From assembly GCA_005779305.1 (NCBI GenBank), contig SXJR01000130.1, forward strand, positions 1 through 32,552: DNA of 32,552 nt, written 5' to 3'. Origin of the DNA: Myxococcales bacterium. GTDB taxonomy: Bacteria > Myxococcota_A > Polyangia > Haliangiales > Haliangiaceae. The translations under genes were made by a program, and so were the position numbers. Below the pieces are notes generated by a model. It did not search any database, was not told where the DNA came from, and was given only the letters and a program-made list of their open reading frames with translations. Shown here piece by piece: positions 23,934-32,552 of this stretch (the first letter of the stretch is position 1; each line of letters begins with the position of its first letter).

Positions 23934-24428
23934 TCAGCCCGGCGGCGCGCGCGCGGCCGCCTCGGGAGGCGGCGCGATCGCGACCAGCTGCGCGACCGCG
24001 TGGGCGACGGGAACGACGACGTGATCGACCGGCAGCGGGTGCACGAGCACCGGCGGTGGCGAGGCGAAGGCGAGACTCCGGTGGGCGAGGCTGTGCTGGC
24101 CGTGACCGAGCGGCGTGCGCGGCGCGCCGCGGTCGCCGGCCACCGCGTCGTGATCGACGAAGCCGGCGGCGTCATGGACCGCGAGATCGTGACGATGAAC
24201 CGCGCCGTCGTGCACGTGCAGCGATGCCTCGGCGCTGGAGCCGCGCGCGTGGACGCGTACGGTGAGCGCGTCGCTGGCCGGCGCGTCGCCGTCGTGATGG
24301 TGCGCGCCCATGCGGTCGTGCCAGGCCAGGTGCAAGTTGGGCAGCACCTCGAAGCCGACGAGCCAAACCAGGCTCGCGATCGCCGCGAGGCGACGACGGG
24401 CGAGCTGGGAGCGGCGTGGGCGGGTCAT
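23934..24428 (-). CDS. His-rich exported or membrane-anchored protein
   Basis: This 164-residue protein has a basic N-terminus and one hydrophobic segment (about 12-30). The rest is very His-rich: HDRMGAHHHDGD, LHVHDGAVHRHDLAVHD, FVDHDAV and LGHGQHSLAHRS. The last third has hydrophobic Val-rich stretches with HPLPVDHVVVPVAHAV. It lacks a lipobox. The pattern suggests periplasmic metal binding; the N-terminus recalls small DUF2946-like proteins that precede metal-uptake receptors, but this is not certain. The start ATG 24428 has GAGGG six bases upstream. It is the first gene of the minus-strand metal operon (eight genes, to 16551). Confidence 0.68.
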   Translation of the reverse strand: MTRPRRSQLARRRLAAIASLVWLVGFEVLPNLHLAWHDRMGAHHHDGDAPASDALTVRVHARGSSAEASLHVHDGAVHRHDLAVHDAAGFVDHDAVAGDRGAPRTPLGHGQHSLAHRSLAFASPPPVLVHPLPVDHVVVPVAHAVAQLVAIAPPPEAAARAPPG

Positions 24429-24526
24429 CGGAGCCCTCGGTCGTCCGAAGGTACATGACGTACGCGCCGTCGCGCCACGCGGATCACCGCCGTTGCAACC
24501 CCGCGCCGTTACAGCCGAGCGCACCG

Positions 24527-24892
24527 CTAGCGATTGCGTTCGACGGTGTGGAGGAGTGCGGCGGCCAGCGCCACGGCCTCGTCGCGGGTGCCGACCATGC
24601 GCAACGCGCCGGGCAACACGATCGCGATGTGATCGCCGTGATCTTCGACCACTAGCTCGGTGCCGCCAAAGACGCGCGGCATCATCACAACCGACGTCTC
24701 TTCCTCCACCACCACTGCGGCGCGACGCACGCGCTGGGCGGACGGGGCCGTGCCGCTGGCGATCGCCGATGGCAACGCGGGAGCGGTGTTGCGACGCGCC
24801 CGGGCCTTGCGTTCGCCGGCCTCACCTACCCCCTCACGAGTCGGTGTGCGGCGCCGCTGGACGATCCGATAGCGGGTGTCGTCGTCGGCCAC
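24527..24892 (-). CDS. Small protein of unknown function
   Basis: This 121-residue frame has good third-position G/C bias. The basic N-terminal half (about 1-45) is probably disordered. The C-terminal half (about 57-121) reads like a small alpha/beta fold: VVVEEETSVVMMP, FGGTELVVEDHGDHIAIVLPG and then a helix EAVALAAALLHTV. No known domain was recognised. It is on the same strand as the metal operon, 98 bp before its first gene, so it could be part of the same transcript or end separately. Confidence 0.6.
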   Translation of the reverse strand: MADDDTRYRIVQRRRTPTREGVGEAGERKARARRNTAPALPSAIASGTAPSAQRVRRAAVVVEEETSVVMMPRVFGGTELVVEDHGDHIAIVLPGALRMVGTRDEAVALAAALLHTVERNR

Positions 24893-25009
24893 TCCACATC
24901 AAAGCGTACGGCATGCCGGACCCTTCGACCATCCCCGGCCAGGGGTGACGAGCCTCACGGGATCGCCGCGAAAACCTTGGTGCAGCGCGCTGTGATGTAC
25001 CATCGCACC

Positions 25010-25444
25010 ATGTGGGTTCGTCACCTCGGCCTGCTGCACCTCGGCCTGCTGATCGTTGCCCTGGCGGCCTGCGGCGACGATGGCAGCGGCACCCCCATCG
25101 ACGCGGCCAGCGGCGACAGCGGCACGATCATCAACGGATGCCTGTCGCTGAGCGCACCCCAGGCCAACCCCGGCGACCCGATCGACGGCGACACGTTCGC
25201 CACCGCGATCGCGCCCATCTTTCAGAGCCGTTGCACCCGTTGCCACTCGACCACCCTCTCGGGCGCGGCCCGCAACGGCGCGCCGCTCGGCTTCAACTGG
25301 GACGACGAGGCCTCGGTGCGCCAGCACCTGGCGGAGATTCGCAACGCCATCGGCGTCCTCAACTTCATGCCACCCAGCGATCCGCGGCCGACCTGCGACG
25401 AGCGCCGCCGCGTGGTCCGCTGGATCGACGCCGACGCGCCCTGA
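25010..25444 (+). CDS. Mono-haem cytochrome c lipoprotein
   Basis: This 144-residue lipoprotein has a lipobox L-A-A-C (Cys21), an Asp/Ser/Gly-rich linker and one c-type haem site CTRCH (75-79). Met120 in NFMPPSD is the probable distal ligand. The spacing and the FATAIAPIFQSRCTRCHS block resemble the cytochrome c-like domains of Planctomycete/Myxococcota surface proteins. It should sit at the outer membrane or periplasmic face and carry electrons. ATG 25010 is preferred over the upstream in-frame ATGs (24977, 24995) because the signal peptide begins there. It is divergent from the small unknown gene with a 117-bp gap in which I see nothing else. It converges on the DAHGN lipoprotein gene. Confidence 0.84.
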   Translation: MWVRHLGLLHLGLLIVALAACGDDGSGTPIDAASGDSGTIINGCLSLSAPQANPGDPIDGDTFATAIAPIFQSRCTRCHSTTLSGAARNGAPLGFNWDDEASVRQHLAEIRNAIGVLNFMPPSDPRPTCDERRRVVRWIDADAP

Positions 25445-25445
25445 A

Positions 25446-25478
25446 CACCCGCCGGGGGTGACCGCTCGTCAGCGGGTG
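25446..25478. terminator. Possible bidirectional hairpin between convergent genes
   Basis: CACCCGC (25446-25452) and GCGGGTG (25472-25478) are perfect inverted copies with a 19-base loop, straddling the end of the cytochrome gene and the stop codon of the minus-strand lipoprotein gene. There is no T-run, so this is a weak call. Confidence 0.25.
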
Positions 25479-25900
25479 ATGACCTGCGCGTTGCCGTGCT
25501 GATCGATCACGCCGGTCAGCGCCACGCCCTCGAGCACGACCTGGGCGTTCCCGTGGGCGTCGATGGCCTTGGCGCCCGAGACGCTGCCGCCGTTCACCAC
25601 CACCTGGGCGTTCCCGTGGGCGTCGATGGCGACCTTGGAGCCTCGGAGCTCGCAGTTGGTCAGCGTGACCTGACAGTTGCCGTGGGCGTCGACCGCCACC
25701 TCGCCCTCGATCACGCAGTCGCTGAGCACCACGAGGTCGTCGCCGCTGCAATCGATGGGCTCGTCGCGCTCGCGGGGGGCCGGCGGCGGGTCGTCGCCGG
25801 TCGGTGGCCCCTCGGCCGTGCTGGGCCCAGGGCCGGGCGGCGGCGTCGCGGTCGTGGCGACGCAGGCGGACAGCATGAGAGCGAACAGGACGCGCTTCAT
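25469..25900 (-). CDS. Lipoprotein with DAHGN beta-solenoid-like repeats
   Basis: This 143-residue lipoprotein (lipobox L-S-A-C, Cys13) has a Pro/Gly/Glu-rich linker (to about 45) followed by four repeats of the pattern D-x-HGN-(A/C)-QV: DAHGNCQVTL, DAHGNAQVVV, DAHGNAQVVL and DQHGNAQVI, each about 19-23 residues apart. The alternation of beta-prone residues and Gly/Asn turns suggests a right-handed beta-helix, as in DUF3060-type proteins. The DNA repeats are nearly identical in two copies (around 25545 and 25605), which points to recent internal duplication. Function is unknown. It follows the beta-lactamase-fold gene after 7 bp on the same strand, so they are probably co-transcribed. Confidence 0.82.
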   Translation of the reverse strand: MKRVLFALMLSACVATTATPPPGPGPSTAEGPPTGDDPPPAPRERDEPIDCSGDDLVVLSDCVIEGEVAVDAHGNCQVTLTNCELRGSKVAIDAHGNAQVVVNGGSVSGAKAIDAHGNAQVVLEGVALTGVIDQHGNAQVITR

Positions 25901-25907
25901 GGCGGGA

Positions 25908-27206
25908 CTATCGTCCCGCGGCGGCCGCGGCGCCACTCCTCGACCGCCGTGGCACCTTCGGGATGCGACGGGCGATCGTGGTCAGGAGCCACCAGGTCCG
26001 AGCCATGGCCGGCGCCAGCGCCGGCTTGCCGGTGGTGAGCAAGGCCGCCGCCAGATCGCGATCGGGGTCGGCCCACACGAAGACGTTGGTGAAGCCGAGG
26101 TGCCCGAACGCGCGCGGCGTGTCGATCCCGTACGGGCTCGCCACCTTGGCGCCGAGGATGAAGCCCATGCCGTAGCGGATGGGCGCGCCGATGGTGAGGT
26201 CGAGCTCGAGGTAGCTCTGCTCGGCGGTGGCGCGGGCGATGGTGCGCTCGTCGAACACACGCACGCCGTCGAGGGTGCCGCCGTCGAGCAGCATCTGCAT
26301 GAAGCGAGCGGCGTCGCGGGCGGTGGTGCAGATGTTGCCGGCCGGCACCACCGCCTCGAGGAAGCGGGGATCGTTGGACATGCGCACGGCGTCGGCGAAG
26401 CTGACCGACAGCGCGCGCCGGATGAAGGTGGCCAGCGGCGGCACGATCGGTGGGCCGGTGAAGGCGTTGATGGCGACGTCGTGCAGTCTCGCCGGCGCCA
26501 CTCCGAAATCGAACGTGTCCAGGCCGAGCGGCTTGCGCACCTCGTCGGCGAGCACCTGCCGCAACGACTTGCCGGTGACGCGCTCGATCACCGCACCCAG
26601 CACGAAGCCGCCGGTGAGCGCGTGGTAGCCGAGCTTGCGCCCCGGCCGCCACGACGGCGCCTGCTCGCACAGGAGCGAGAGGATCTCGTCGGGCCGGGAT
26701 AGCAGGTTGGGATCGGCAAGCACGGGCGGGATGCGGGGGATACCGGCGCGGTGGGTGAGCACGTGGCGCAGCGTGATGCCGCCTTTGCCCTTGCGACCGA
26801 AGTCCGGCACGTACGTCGCCACCGGGTCGTCGAGGTGCACGAGGTGACGCTCCTCGAGCAGATGGACGAGCATCGCGGTCACCATCTTCGAGGCCGAGAA
26901 CATGCAGTAGAGCCCGTCGTGGCGAGCCGGGCGCTTGAAGGCGTCGCGCGGATCGCCGGGGGCGTTGCCCGACGCGTGCCCGATGGCGCGATCGAGCACG
27001 GTCACGCCGCCGCGGCGCAGACACAGCGCCAGCGCCGGGTAGAGCCCGGTGTCGTAGGCGCCCACCGCGGCCTTCCAGATCGCGTCGATGGCGGCGGCCT
27101 CGACGCCACCGTCGCCGGGGTCTGCCTCGGGTCCGATCGAGGTGACCTCGGCAGCGGGGAACGGCCGCACCAGGGTCTCCAGGCCCCGGCGCACGAACGA
27201 CGGCAT
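25908..27206 (-). CDS. Serine beta-lactamase-fold hydrolase (class C / EstB type)
   Basis: This 432-residue protein has the class C beta-lactamase/DD-peptidase fold signature: SxxK at Ser104-Ala-Ser-Lys107 (MFSASKMVT), Tyr194 in GYHALTGG where penicillin-binding relatives have YxN, and His369-Leu-Gly371 (GHLGF) in place of KTG. This combination is typical of EstB-like esterases and peptidases rather than resistance enzymes. It has no signal peptide, so it is probably cytoplasmic. A basic, Ala-rich tail follows the catalytic domain (after about 410). It lies between an MFS transporter gene (12-bp gap) and a lipoprotein gene (7-bp gap), which suggests a shared transcript; a link between export and hydrolysis is only inferred. 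Confidence 0.9.
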   Translation of the reverse strand: MPSFVRRGLETLVRPFPAAEVTSIGPEADPGDGGVEAAAIDAIWKAAVGAYDTGLYPALALCLRRGGVTVLDRAIGHASGNAPGDPRDAFKRPARHDGLYCMFSASKMVTAMLVHLLEERHLVHLDDPVATYVPDFGRKGKGGITLRHVLTHRAGIPRIPPVLADPNLLSRPDEILSLLCEQAPSWRPGRKLGYHALTGGFVLGAVIERVTGKSLRQVLADEVRKPLGLDTFDFGVAPARLHDVAINAFTGPPIVPPLATFIRRALSVSFADAVRMSNDPRFLEAVVPAGNICTTARDAARFMQMLLDGGTLDGVRVFDERTIARATAEQSYLELDLTIGAPIRYGMGFILGAKVASPYGIDTPRAFGHLGFTNVFVWADPDRDLAAALLTTGKPALAPAMARTWWLLTTIARRIPKVPRRSRSGAAAAAGR

Positions 27207-27218
27207 GGCGCGATCGTA

Positions 27219-28469
27219 CTACGCGCCGCGCGCGCGGCGCCCAGCGGCGGTGGCGAGATAGCCCACCGAGATCACCGCGCCGATCCCCAGACACGCGCCC
27301 CACAGCGTCGCCGGGCCTGCGCCGGCGAGCACGGCGCCGCCGACCAGCGGCCCCAGCATCGACGACAGGCCCCAGGCCATGCCCAGCGTGCCCTGGTAGC
27401 GACCACGTGCTTGCGGCGAGGCGAGGTTGGCGACGACCGTCGAGTTGATGGGCGCGGCGATGATCTCGCCGAGGGTCCACACCGCGACCGCGGCCACGTG
27501 TACCGCGATCCACGACGACACGCCGTGCAGCGCCATCCCCCCGCCGGCGAACAACCCGGCCAGGGCCAGGAACCGTGAGCGATCGCGGCCGGCGACCCGC
27601 GCGGTGAGGAGCGGCTGGAGCAGCACGATGAGCACGCCGTTGACCGCCATCACCGCGCCGTAGGCGGCCTGGTCGTAGCCCTGGGCCGCGAGGTGCGCCG
27701 ACAGCGGCACCGCCGACTGGTAGAAGAGCATCGACATCCCGAACGAGAGCAGCCAGAACGCCATGAACGTTCGATCGACGAGGACATCGACCAGGCTCAC
27801 CGTGGCGGCCGGCGTGACCGCGCCGTCGCCAGGGGCCCGGATCGGGTGGGTCTCCGGCAACCTGATCGCGATGAGGGCGGCGAACCCGAACATGGTGGCG
27901 GCGTCGCAGACGAAGAGCGCGGTGTACGACCAGCGCGCCAGCAGCCCGCCGGCGACGGCCGCGAACGCGAACGACAGGTTGATCACCCAGTAGAGGTAGC
28001 CGAAGGCGCGCAGGCGATCGGCGGGCGGCACCACATCCCCGACGAAGGCCATCACCGCCGGCCGGTAGAGCTCGCCGGCGAAGCCGAGGGCGAACGTGTT
28101 CACTGCGATCGCGACCAGATCGCGCTGGAAGCCGAGCGACGCCATCAGCACGCCGCCGCCGATCATCGAGATGAGCATCGTCGCCTTGCGGCCGACGCGA
28201 TCGGCGAGCACCCCGCCGACCAGCGCCGCCACCACGCTGCCGCCGCCGAACATCGCGACGATGAAGCCGGCCTCCCCGACCAAGAGGTGGCGCTCTCCCG
28301 TCAGGTAGAAGGTGAGGATCGGCGCCACGAAGCCGCCCAGGCGGTTCACCAGCGTGCCAAGCCAGACGATCCAGTACGCCTCGGGGAGGCTGCCTCGGAT
28401 GTTCGAGATCCGGCCCAAGGTGCCGAGCGTAGCGTAGGCTGAGCGCCGTGGCGCTTCGGCCGCGATCAT
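27219..28469 (-). CDS. MFS transporter
   Basis: This 416-residue inner-membrane protein has about 12 hydrophobic helices and the MFS loop motif [16 protein letters not shown] (about residues 84-98) between helices 2 and 3. It is of the drug/metabolite exporter type (MdtH/YceL-like), but the substrate cannot be read from sequence. The ATG at 28469 overlaps the divergent ceramidase-like gene start (GTG 28448) by 22 bp. TTG 28418, just before [12 protein letters not shown], is a plausible shorter start and would leave about 30 bp between the two genes. It is first in a probable three-gene operon with the beta-lactamase-fold hydrolase and the DAHGN lipoprotein. Confidence 0.9.
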   Translation of the reverse strand: MIAAEAPRRSAYATLGTLGRISNIRGSLPEAYWIVWLGTLVNRLGGFVAPILTFYLTGERHLLVGEAGFIVAMFGGGSVVAALVGGVLADRVGRKATMLISMIGGGVLMASLGFQRDLVAIAVNTFALGFAGELYRPAVMAFVGDVVPPADRLRAFGYLYWVINLSFAFAAVAGGLLARWSYTALFVCDAATMFGFAALIAIRLPETHPIRAPGDGAVTPAATVSLVDVLVDRTFMAFWLLSFGMSMLFYQSAVPLSAHLAAQGYDQAAYGAVMAVNGVLIVLLQPLLTARVAGRDRSRFLALAGLFAGGGMALHGVSSWIAVHVAAVAVWTLGEIIAAPINSTVVANLASPQARGRYQGTLGMAWGLSSMLGPLVGGAVLAGAGPATLWGACLGIGAVISVGYLATAAGRRARGA

Positions 28470-29230
28470 GGCAACTGCTCGCGGTGGCCGGCGTCGTCGC
28501 CGCCGCCGCGGTCGCCGCGCTGGTCTCGCCCGCCATCACCCGCGGGCCGAGCTTCCACGCCTATGCCGATCAGCGAACCTGGCTCGGCATCCCCCACGCC
28601 GGCGACGTGCTGTCCAACCTGCCCTTCGTGCTGGCCGGGGTCGCCGGCCTCGCCCGCGTCCGCACCGTCGCATCGCTGCCATCGCTGGTCTTCGTCGCGA
28701 TCATCGGCGTCGGCGTCGGCTCGGGCGCGTACCACGTCGAGCCGTCCGACGCGGCGCTCGCCTTCGACTGGGCGCCGATCGTGCTCACGCTCGCCTTCCT
28801 GGCCGCGCTGGTGATCCGCGATCGCATCGACCGCGCGGCCGGCACCGTCGCCGCCGTGCTCCTCTCCGCCATCGCCGTCTCCACGGTGGCCGCCTGGTAC
28901 CTCGGCGGCGGCACCGGCGCGCCGCCCGGCGACATGCGCTGGTACGTCGTCACCCAGGCCACGCTGGTCGCGATCGTCGCGTTCGGCTCCCTGATTCCGG
29001 CCACCACAACCGCGCCGGCCACACTGCACCGAGGCTGGATCCTGGCCGGCGTCGCCGGCTTCCTCGCCGCCCGCGGCCTCGCCGCCGCCGATCGCATCCT
29101 CCTCGATGCGGTCGGTCTCAGCGGCCACAGCCTGAAGCACGTGGCGCTGGGCGGCGCCGCCTTATGCCTGGTGCGTGGTGTACCCTCGCGGCGAGGGACG
29201 CGGCGTCCACCGCGGAAAGGTCCATCATGA
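28448..29230 (+). CDS. Ceramidase-like (CREST family) integral membrane hydrolase
   Basis: This 260-residue protein has about seven hydrophobic helices. It carries the CREST superfamily set of residues: Ser92-x3-His96 (GSGAYH), Asp107 (AFDWAP) and His227-x3-His231 (SGHSLKH), which bind zinc inside the membrane in alkaline ceramidases. The N-terminal [23 protein letters not shown] block is also typical. It should hydrolyse an amide bond in a membrane lipid; ceramide or another sphingolipid is the natural candidate in a myxobacterium, but the substrate is not proven. The start is GTG 28448. It overlaps the next gene by ATGA, so it is translated together with the two SPFH genes. Confidence 0.87.
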   Translation: MALRPRSWQLLAVAGVVAAAAVAALVSPAITRGPSFHAYADQRTWLGIPHAGDVLSNLPFVLAGVAGLARVRTVASLPSLVFVAIIGVGVGSGAYHVEPSDAALAFDWAPIVLTLAFLAALVIRDRIDRAAGTVAAVLLSAIAVSTVAAWYLGGGTGAPPGDMRWYVVTQATLVAIVAFGSLIPATTTAPATLHRGWILAGVAGFLAARGLAAADRILLDAVGLSGHSLKHVALGGAALCLVRGVPSRRGTRRPPRKGPS

Positions 29231-30323
29231 GCAACGGTGACAAGGCGCGCGACCAGGCTCGCGCCGCGTTCGAGAAACTCGGCGGTGATCGCTCCAAGCT
29301 GTGGCTGGTGGGCGCCGGCGTCGTGCTCTTGCTGATCGGTTTCCGGTCGTGCGTGACGGTGGAGCCCGGTCACGTGGCGGTGCGGGTCAACAACATCACC
29401 GGCGAGGTCGAGACCATCACCCAGCCCGGGCTCATCATGCGGCTGCCGTTCGGCATCCACAGCGTCCACATCGTCGACGCCAGCCCGCAGACCTTTCACA
29501 TGCGCGGCACCGCCAACAAGAACCCGCTCGAGGTCCGCGAGCTCACCGTCCGCGCCAGCGACGGCTCCAACTTCGAGTTCAACGACACCACCATCCTCTT
29601 CAAGGTCGTCCCCAGCTCGGGCGCCCGCGTCATCTTCGACGCCGGCACCGAGCACGCGTACCGCATGTGGATGTCGCCGTACGCCCGCTCGATCCTCCGC
29701 GACGAGTTCGGACGCGAGTCGACGATCAGCGTGTCCAACCCGACCACGTTCGGGCAGGCTACCGAGCGGGCCCGCAAGCGCATCAACGACCTCCTCACCA
29801 AGCACGGCCTCGAGGTCACCAGCATCGTGACGCCACGGCCCCGGTTCTCCGAGGACTACGAGAACCTGATCGAGGCCCGTAACCAGGCCGACAACGAGAT
29901 GAGCGTGATCGGCTCGAATCTCCAGCGCGCCGCGACCGACCGTTCCCGTCGCCTGGCCGAGGTCGATCGCGACCAGAACAAGATCATGCAGGAGAAGCGG
30001 GCCTCGCTCGAGGCCCAGCTCGCCACCGCGGTCTCGACCCAGACCCAGACCCGTCGCGAGGTCGACACCTTCAAGATCGAGAAGGTCGCAACCGGGCAGG
30101 CCGCGCTCTCGGCGTCGCGCTCGACGGCGATCGAGCTCAAGGGCCAGCTCGACGCTCAGTTCGTGTCGCGCAAGGCCGAGATCGACGCCTTCCGCTTGCA
30201 GCCGGTCGAGCGCGTGATGGAGCGCCTGGGCCAGCGCCTCGAGGGCGTGACCATCGACATCCAGCCGTGGACCAACGACAGCGCGCCGTCCCGGGTCCAG
30301 GTCGAGAAGCTCGGAGGTATCCA

Positions 30324-30327
<4 letters not shown>
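29227..30327 (+). CDS. SPFH/prohibitin-family membrane protein 1
   Basis: This 366-residue protein has a short N-terminal cytoplasmic part, one membrane helix (about 24-42) and an SPFH domain (about 45-230) starting [20 protein letters not shown] long coiled coil (about 220-330, rich in Gln/Arg/Glu) follows, as in prohibitins and flotillin-like proteins that form ring-like membrane scaffolds. The start ATG 29227 overlaps the ceramidase-like stop (ATGA) and has GGAAAGG six bases upstream. It is followed by a second SPFH gene with a GTGA overlap, so the two probably form a hetero-oligomer, as HflK/HflC do. No FtsH gene is near. Confidence 0.92.
30313..30317 (+). promoter_or_regulatory. Shine-Dalgarno GGAGG fixing the SPFH 2 start
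   Basis: GGAGG lies six bases before GTG 30324, inside the end of the upstream gene. It supports that GTG, rather than the in-frame ATG at 30267, as the start of the second SPFH gene. Confidence 0.75.
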
Positions 30328-31541
<1,214 letters not shown>

Positions 31542-31562
31542 GCGCGGCCTGACGTCCGTCCG

Positions 31563-32552
31563 TCAGTGGTGATGCGGGTGCTCACGTCCCAGCCAGGCCA
31601 TGAAGCCGGCGGTGGCGATGCGGCCCAGGGCCAGGCCGGCGAGCACGAGCGCGGCGATCACGCCGACCTCCACCGGCACCGGTGACAGGACGTCGGTGTC
31701 GCCGGCGGTGTCGTGGGCCGCGGCGGCGTAGGTCGCGGCGAGGAGCGCGAGCACGGTCCACGGTCCCGCCACCGTCGCCAGGATCGTGCCCGGCGAGCGG
31801 CGGTGGTGCGGCGCCATGAGCGCGGCCAGCGCGCCGCCGACGACCAGCACCGGCGCCAGCGCGATGATCACGCCGGAGGTGTCGTGGCGGACGGCGGCGG
31901 CGAACACGCCGTGCTCGTGCGTGCTGCCCAGGAACGGCAGCGCGGCCCCGGCCGCAGCGCCCAGGGCCTCGAGCGGGCGCGCCGCGCGCGGCACGTCTCG
32001 ATCGTCGGCGTCGTGGAGCAGCACGTGGAAGAGCAGGCCGCCGACCACGGCGTTGAGCCAGGGCCCGGCCCGCAGCATGAACGAGGTGTCGACGCGGGTC
32101 AGCGCGATGCCGGCCACGGTCGCGGCCAGGAGCGCGGCGGTCCGTACCAGCGCGGCGCGACGGCCGCCGAGCTCGGTGAAGGCGAGCGCGATCACCGCGA
32201 CCACCGGCACGGTGTGAGCGCCGATGCCGATCACCAGATCCCAGTGAACGTGCTCGGCGTCGGCGCCACCGCCAAGACCGAGCGCGACGCCGTCGGCGAT
32301 CTGGTGGACCATCACGCCCGCGAACGACAGCTCGGCCGCCAATCGCCGGTGCTGCCCGGCGGCCTGCCGCGACAGGCCGCCGATGAGGGGCGGCGCCACG
32401 AAGCCCAGCGCGAACGGCAGCAACACCCACCAGCCGGCGCCGTCGATGGCCTCGGGCAGGATGTGGACGGCGATGGCCGCGGCCACCGCCACGACCGCGA
32501 AGGCGCGCACCGGCGCCAGCACCCACAGCCGCGTGCTGGCGGCGATGGCCGC
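31563..32552 (-). CDS. ZIP-like metal transporter, N-terminus cut by window edge
   Basis: The frame is open through the right edge, so the N-terminus is missing; about 329 residues are visible. There are eight or more hydrophobic helices. Several features recall the ZIP family: AIAVHILPEAI, then MVHQIADGVALGLG (the position of the helix 4 His-N-x-x-D-G motif, here His-Gln-Ile-Ala-Asp-Gly), and GAHTVPVVAVIALAFTELGG (the position of the helix 5 His/Glu motif). The tail is GREHPHHH, and a long variable His/Asp-rich loop lies near FHVLLHDADDRDV. The likely substrate is zinc or another divalent metal. The motifs are divergent, so the family call is tentative. An internal GTG at 32522 is possible but looks like part of a longer gene. 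Confidence 0.72.
   Translation of the reverse strand, partial: AAIAASTRLWVLAPVRAFAVVAVAAAIAVHILPEAIDGAGWWVLLPFALGFVAPPLIGGLSRQAAGQHRRLAAELSFAGVMVHQIADGVALGLGGGADAEHVHWDLVIGIGAHTVPVVAVIALAFTELGGRRAALVRTAALLAATVAGIALTRVDTSFMLRAGPWLNAVVGGLLFHVLLHDADDRDVPRAARPLEALGAAAGAALPFLGSTHEHGVFAAAVRHDTSGVIIALAPVLVVGGALAALMAPHHRRSPGTILATVAGPWTVLALLAATYAAAAHDTAGDTDVLSPVPVEVGVIAALVLAGLALGRIATAGFMAWLGREHPHHH

Noticed and set aside
24451-24463. GTAC-N5-GTAC operator upstream of the metal operon
   Set aside because: GTAC is itself palindromic and common at this GC content; a single short pair 22 bp before the start is not enough to call a regulator site.

Overview
This is a GC-rich (roughly 70% by eye), gene-dense stretch of a Gram-negative, probably predatory or soil-type myxobacterium. 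The best guess is Myxococcota near Kofleriaceae/Haliangium. The reasons are several lipoproteins with Asp/Gly-rich stretches right after the lipobox cysteine, a TonB-dependent receptor, a TolC-type protein, a ceramidase-like membrane hydrolase and very strong G/C at third codon positions. No rRNA, tRNA, CRISPR array or phage module was seen.

Layout. 1-101: tail of an unidentified gene. 146-2911 (-): M16 zinc peptidase lipoprotein. 3137-3547: array of a short REP-like repeat. 3548-5848: divergent YjbQ-family gene and SulP/DauA-like transporter. 5857-6870 (-): RAYT-type (REP-associated tyrosine transposase) Y1/HUH gene, followed by a hairpin and a second REP array (6978-7177). 7183-13467 (-): 2,094-residue protein of unknown function carrying one REP copy in frame. 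13549-15218 (+): LAS/extensin-like and M28 peptidases, coupled. 15219-15284: near-perfect palindrome made of two REP copies. 15347-16542 (+): DNA methyltransferase overlapping a PD-(D/E)XK nuclease, a compact restriction-modification candidate. 24428-16551 (-): eight-gene metal (probably copper) handling operon: His-rich protein, TonB receptor, Cys-rich protein, two lipoproteins, TolC-like protein, multicopper oxidase, membrane cytochrome c. 24527-25444: small unknown gene and mono-haem lipoprotein. 28469-25469 (-): MFS transporter, beta-lactamase-fold hydrolase and a DAHGN-repeat lipoprotein. 28448-31541 (+): CREST/ceramidase-like protein and two SPFH proteins, all with 4-nt start/stop overlaps. 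31563-32552 (-): ZIP-like transporter running off the window.

The main unusual signal is one dispersed repeat family with the core ATCGGACGGGTGACACC. I count 14 full copies at four loci between 3156 and 15280: two tandem arrays, one copy inside a reading frame, and one head-to-head pair forming a 58-bp perfect palindrome. All lie within about 9 kb of a RAYT-like gene with an unusual C-terminal extension and no tyrosine at the place I would expect the nucleophile. The second is the metal operon, which has a receptor, an outer-membrane channel, an oxidase and several His- or Cys-rich proteins but no recognisable inner-membrane pump. The third is the translationally coupled ceramidase-like plus double SPFH operon, which suggests a sphingolipid or membrane-microdomain role.

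Starts were chosen from family length, lipobox or signal peptide position, start/stop overlaps and Shine-Dalgarno-like sequences. Functions are family-level inferences from motifs read by eye.
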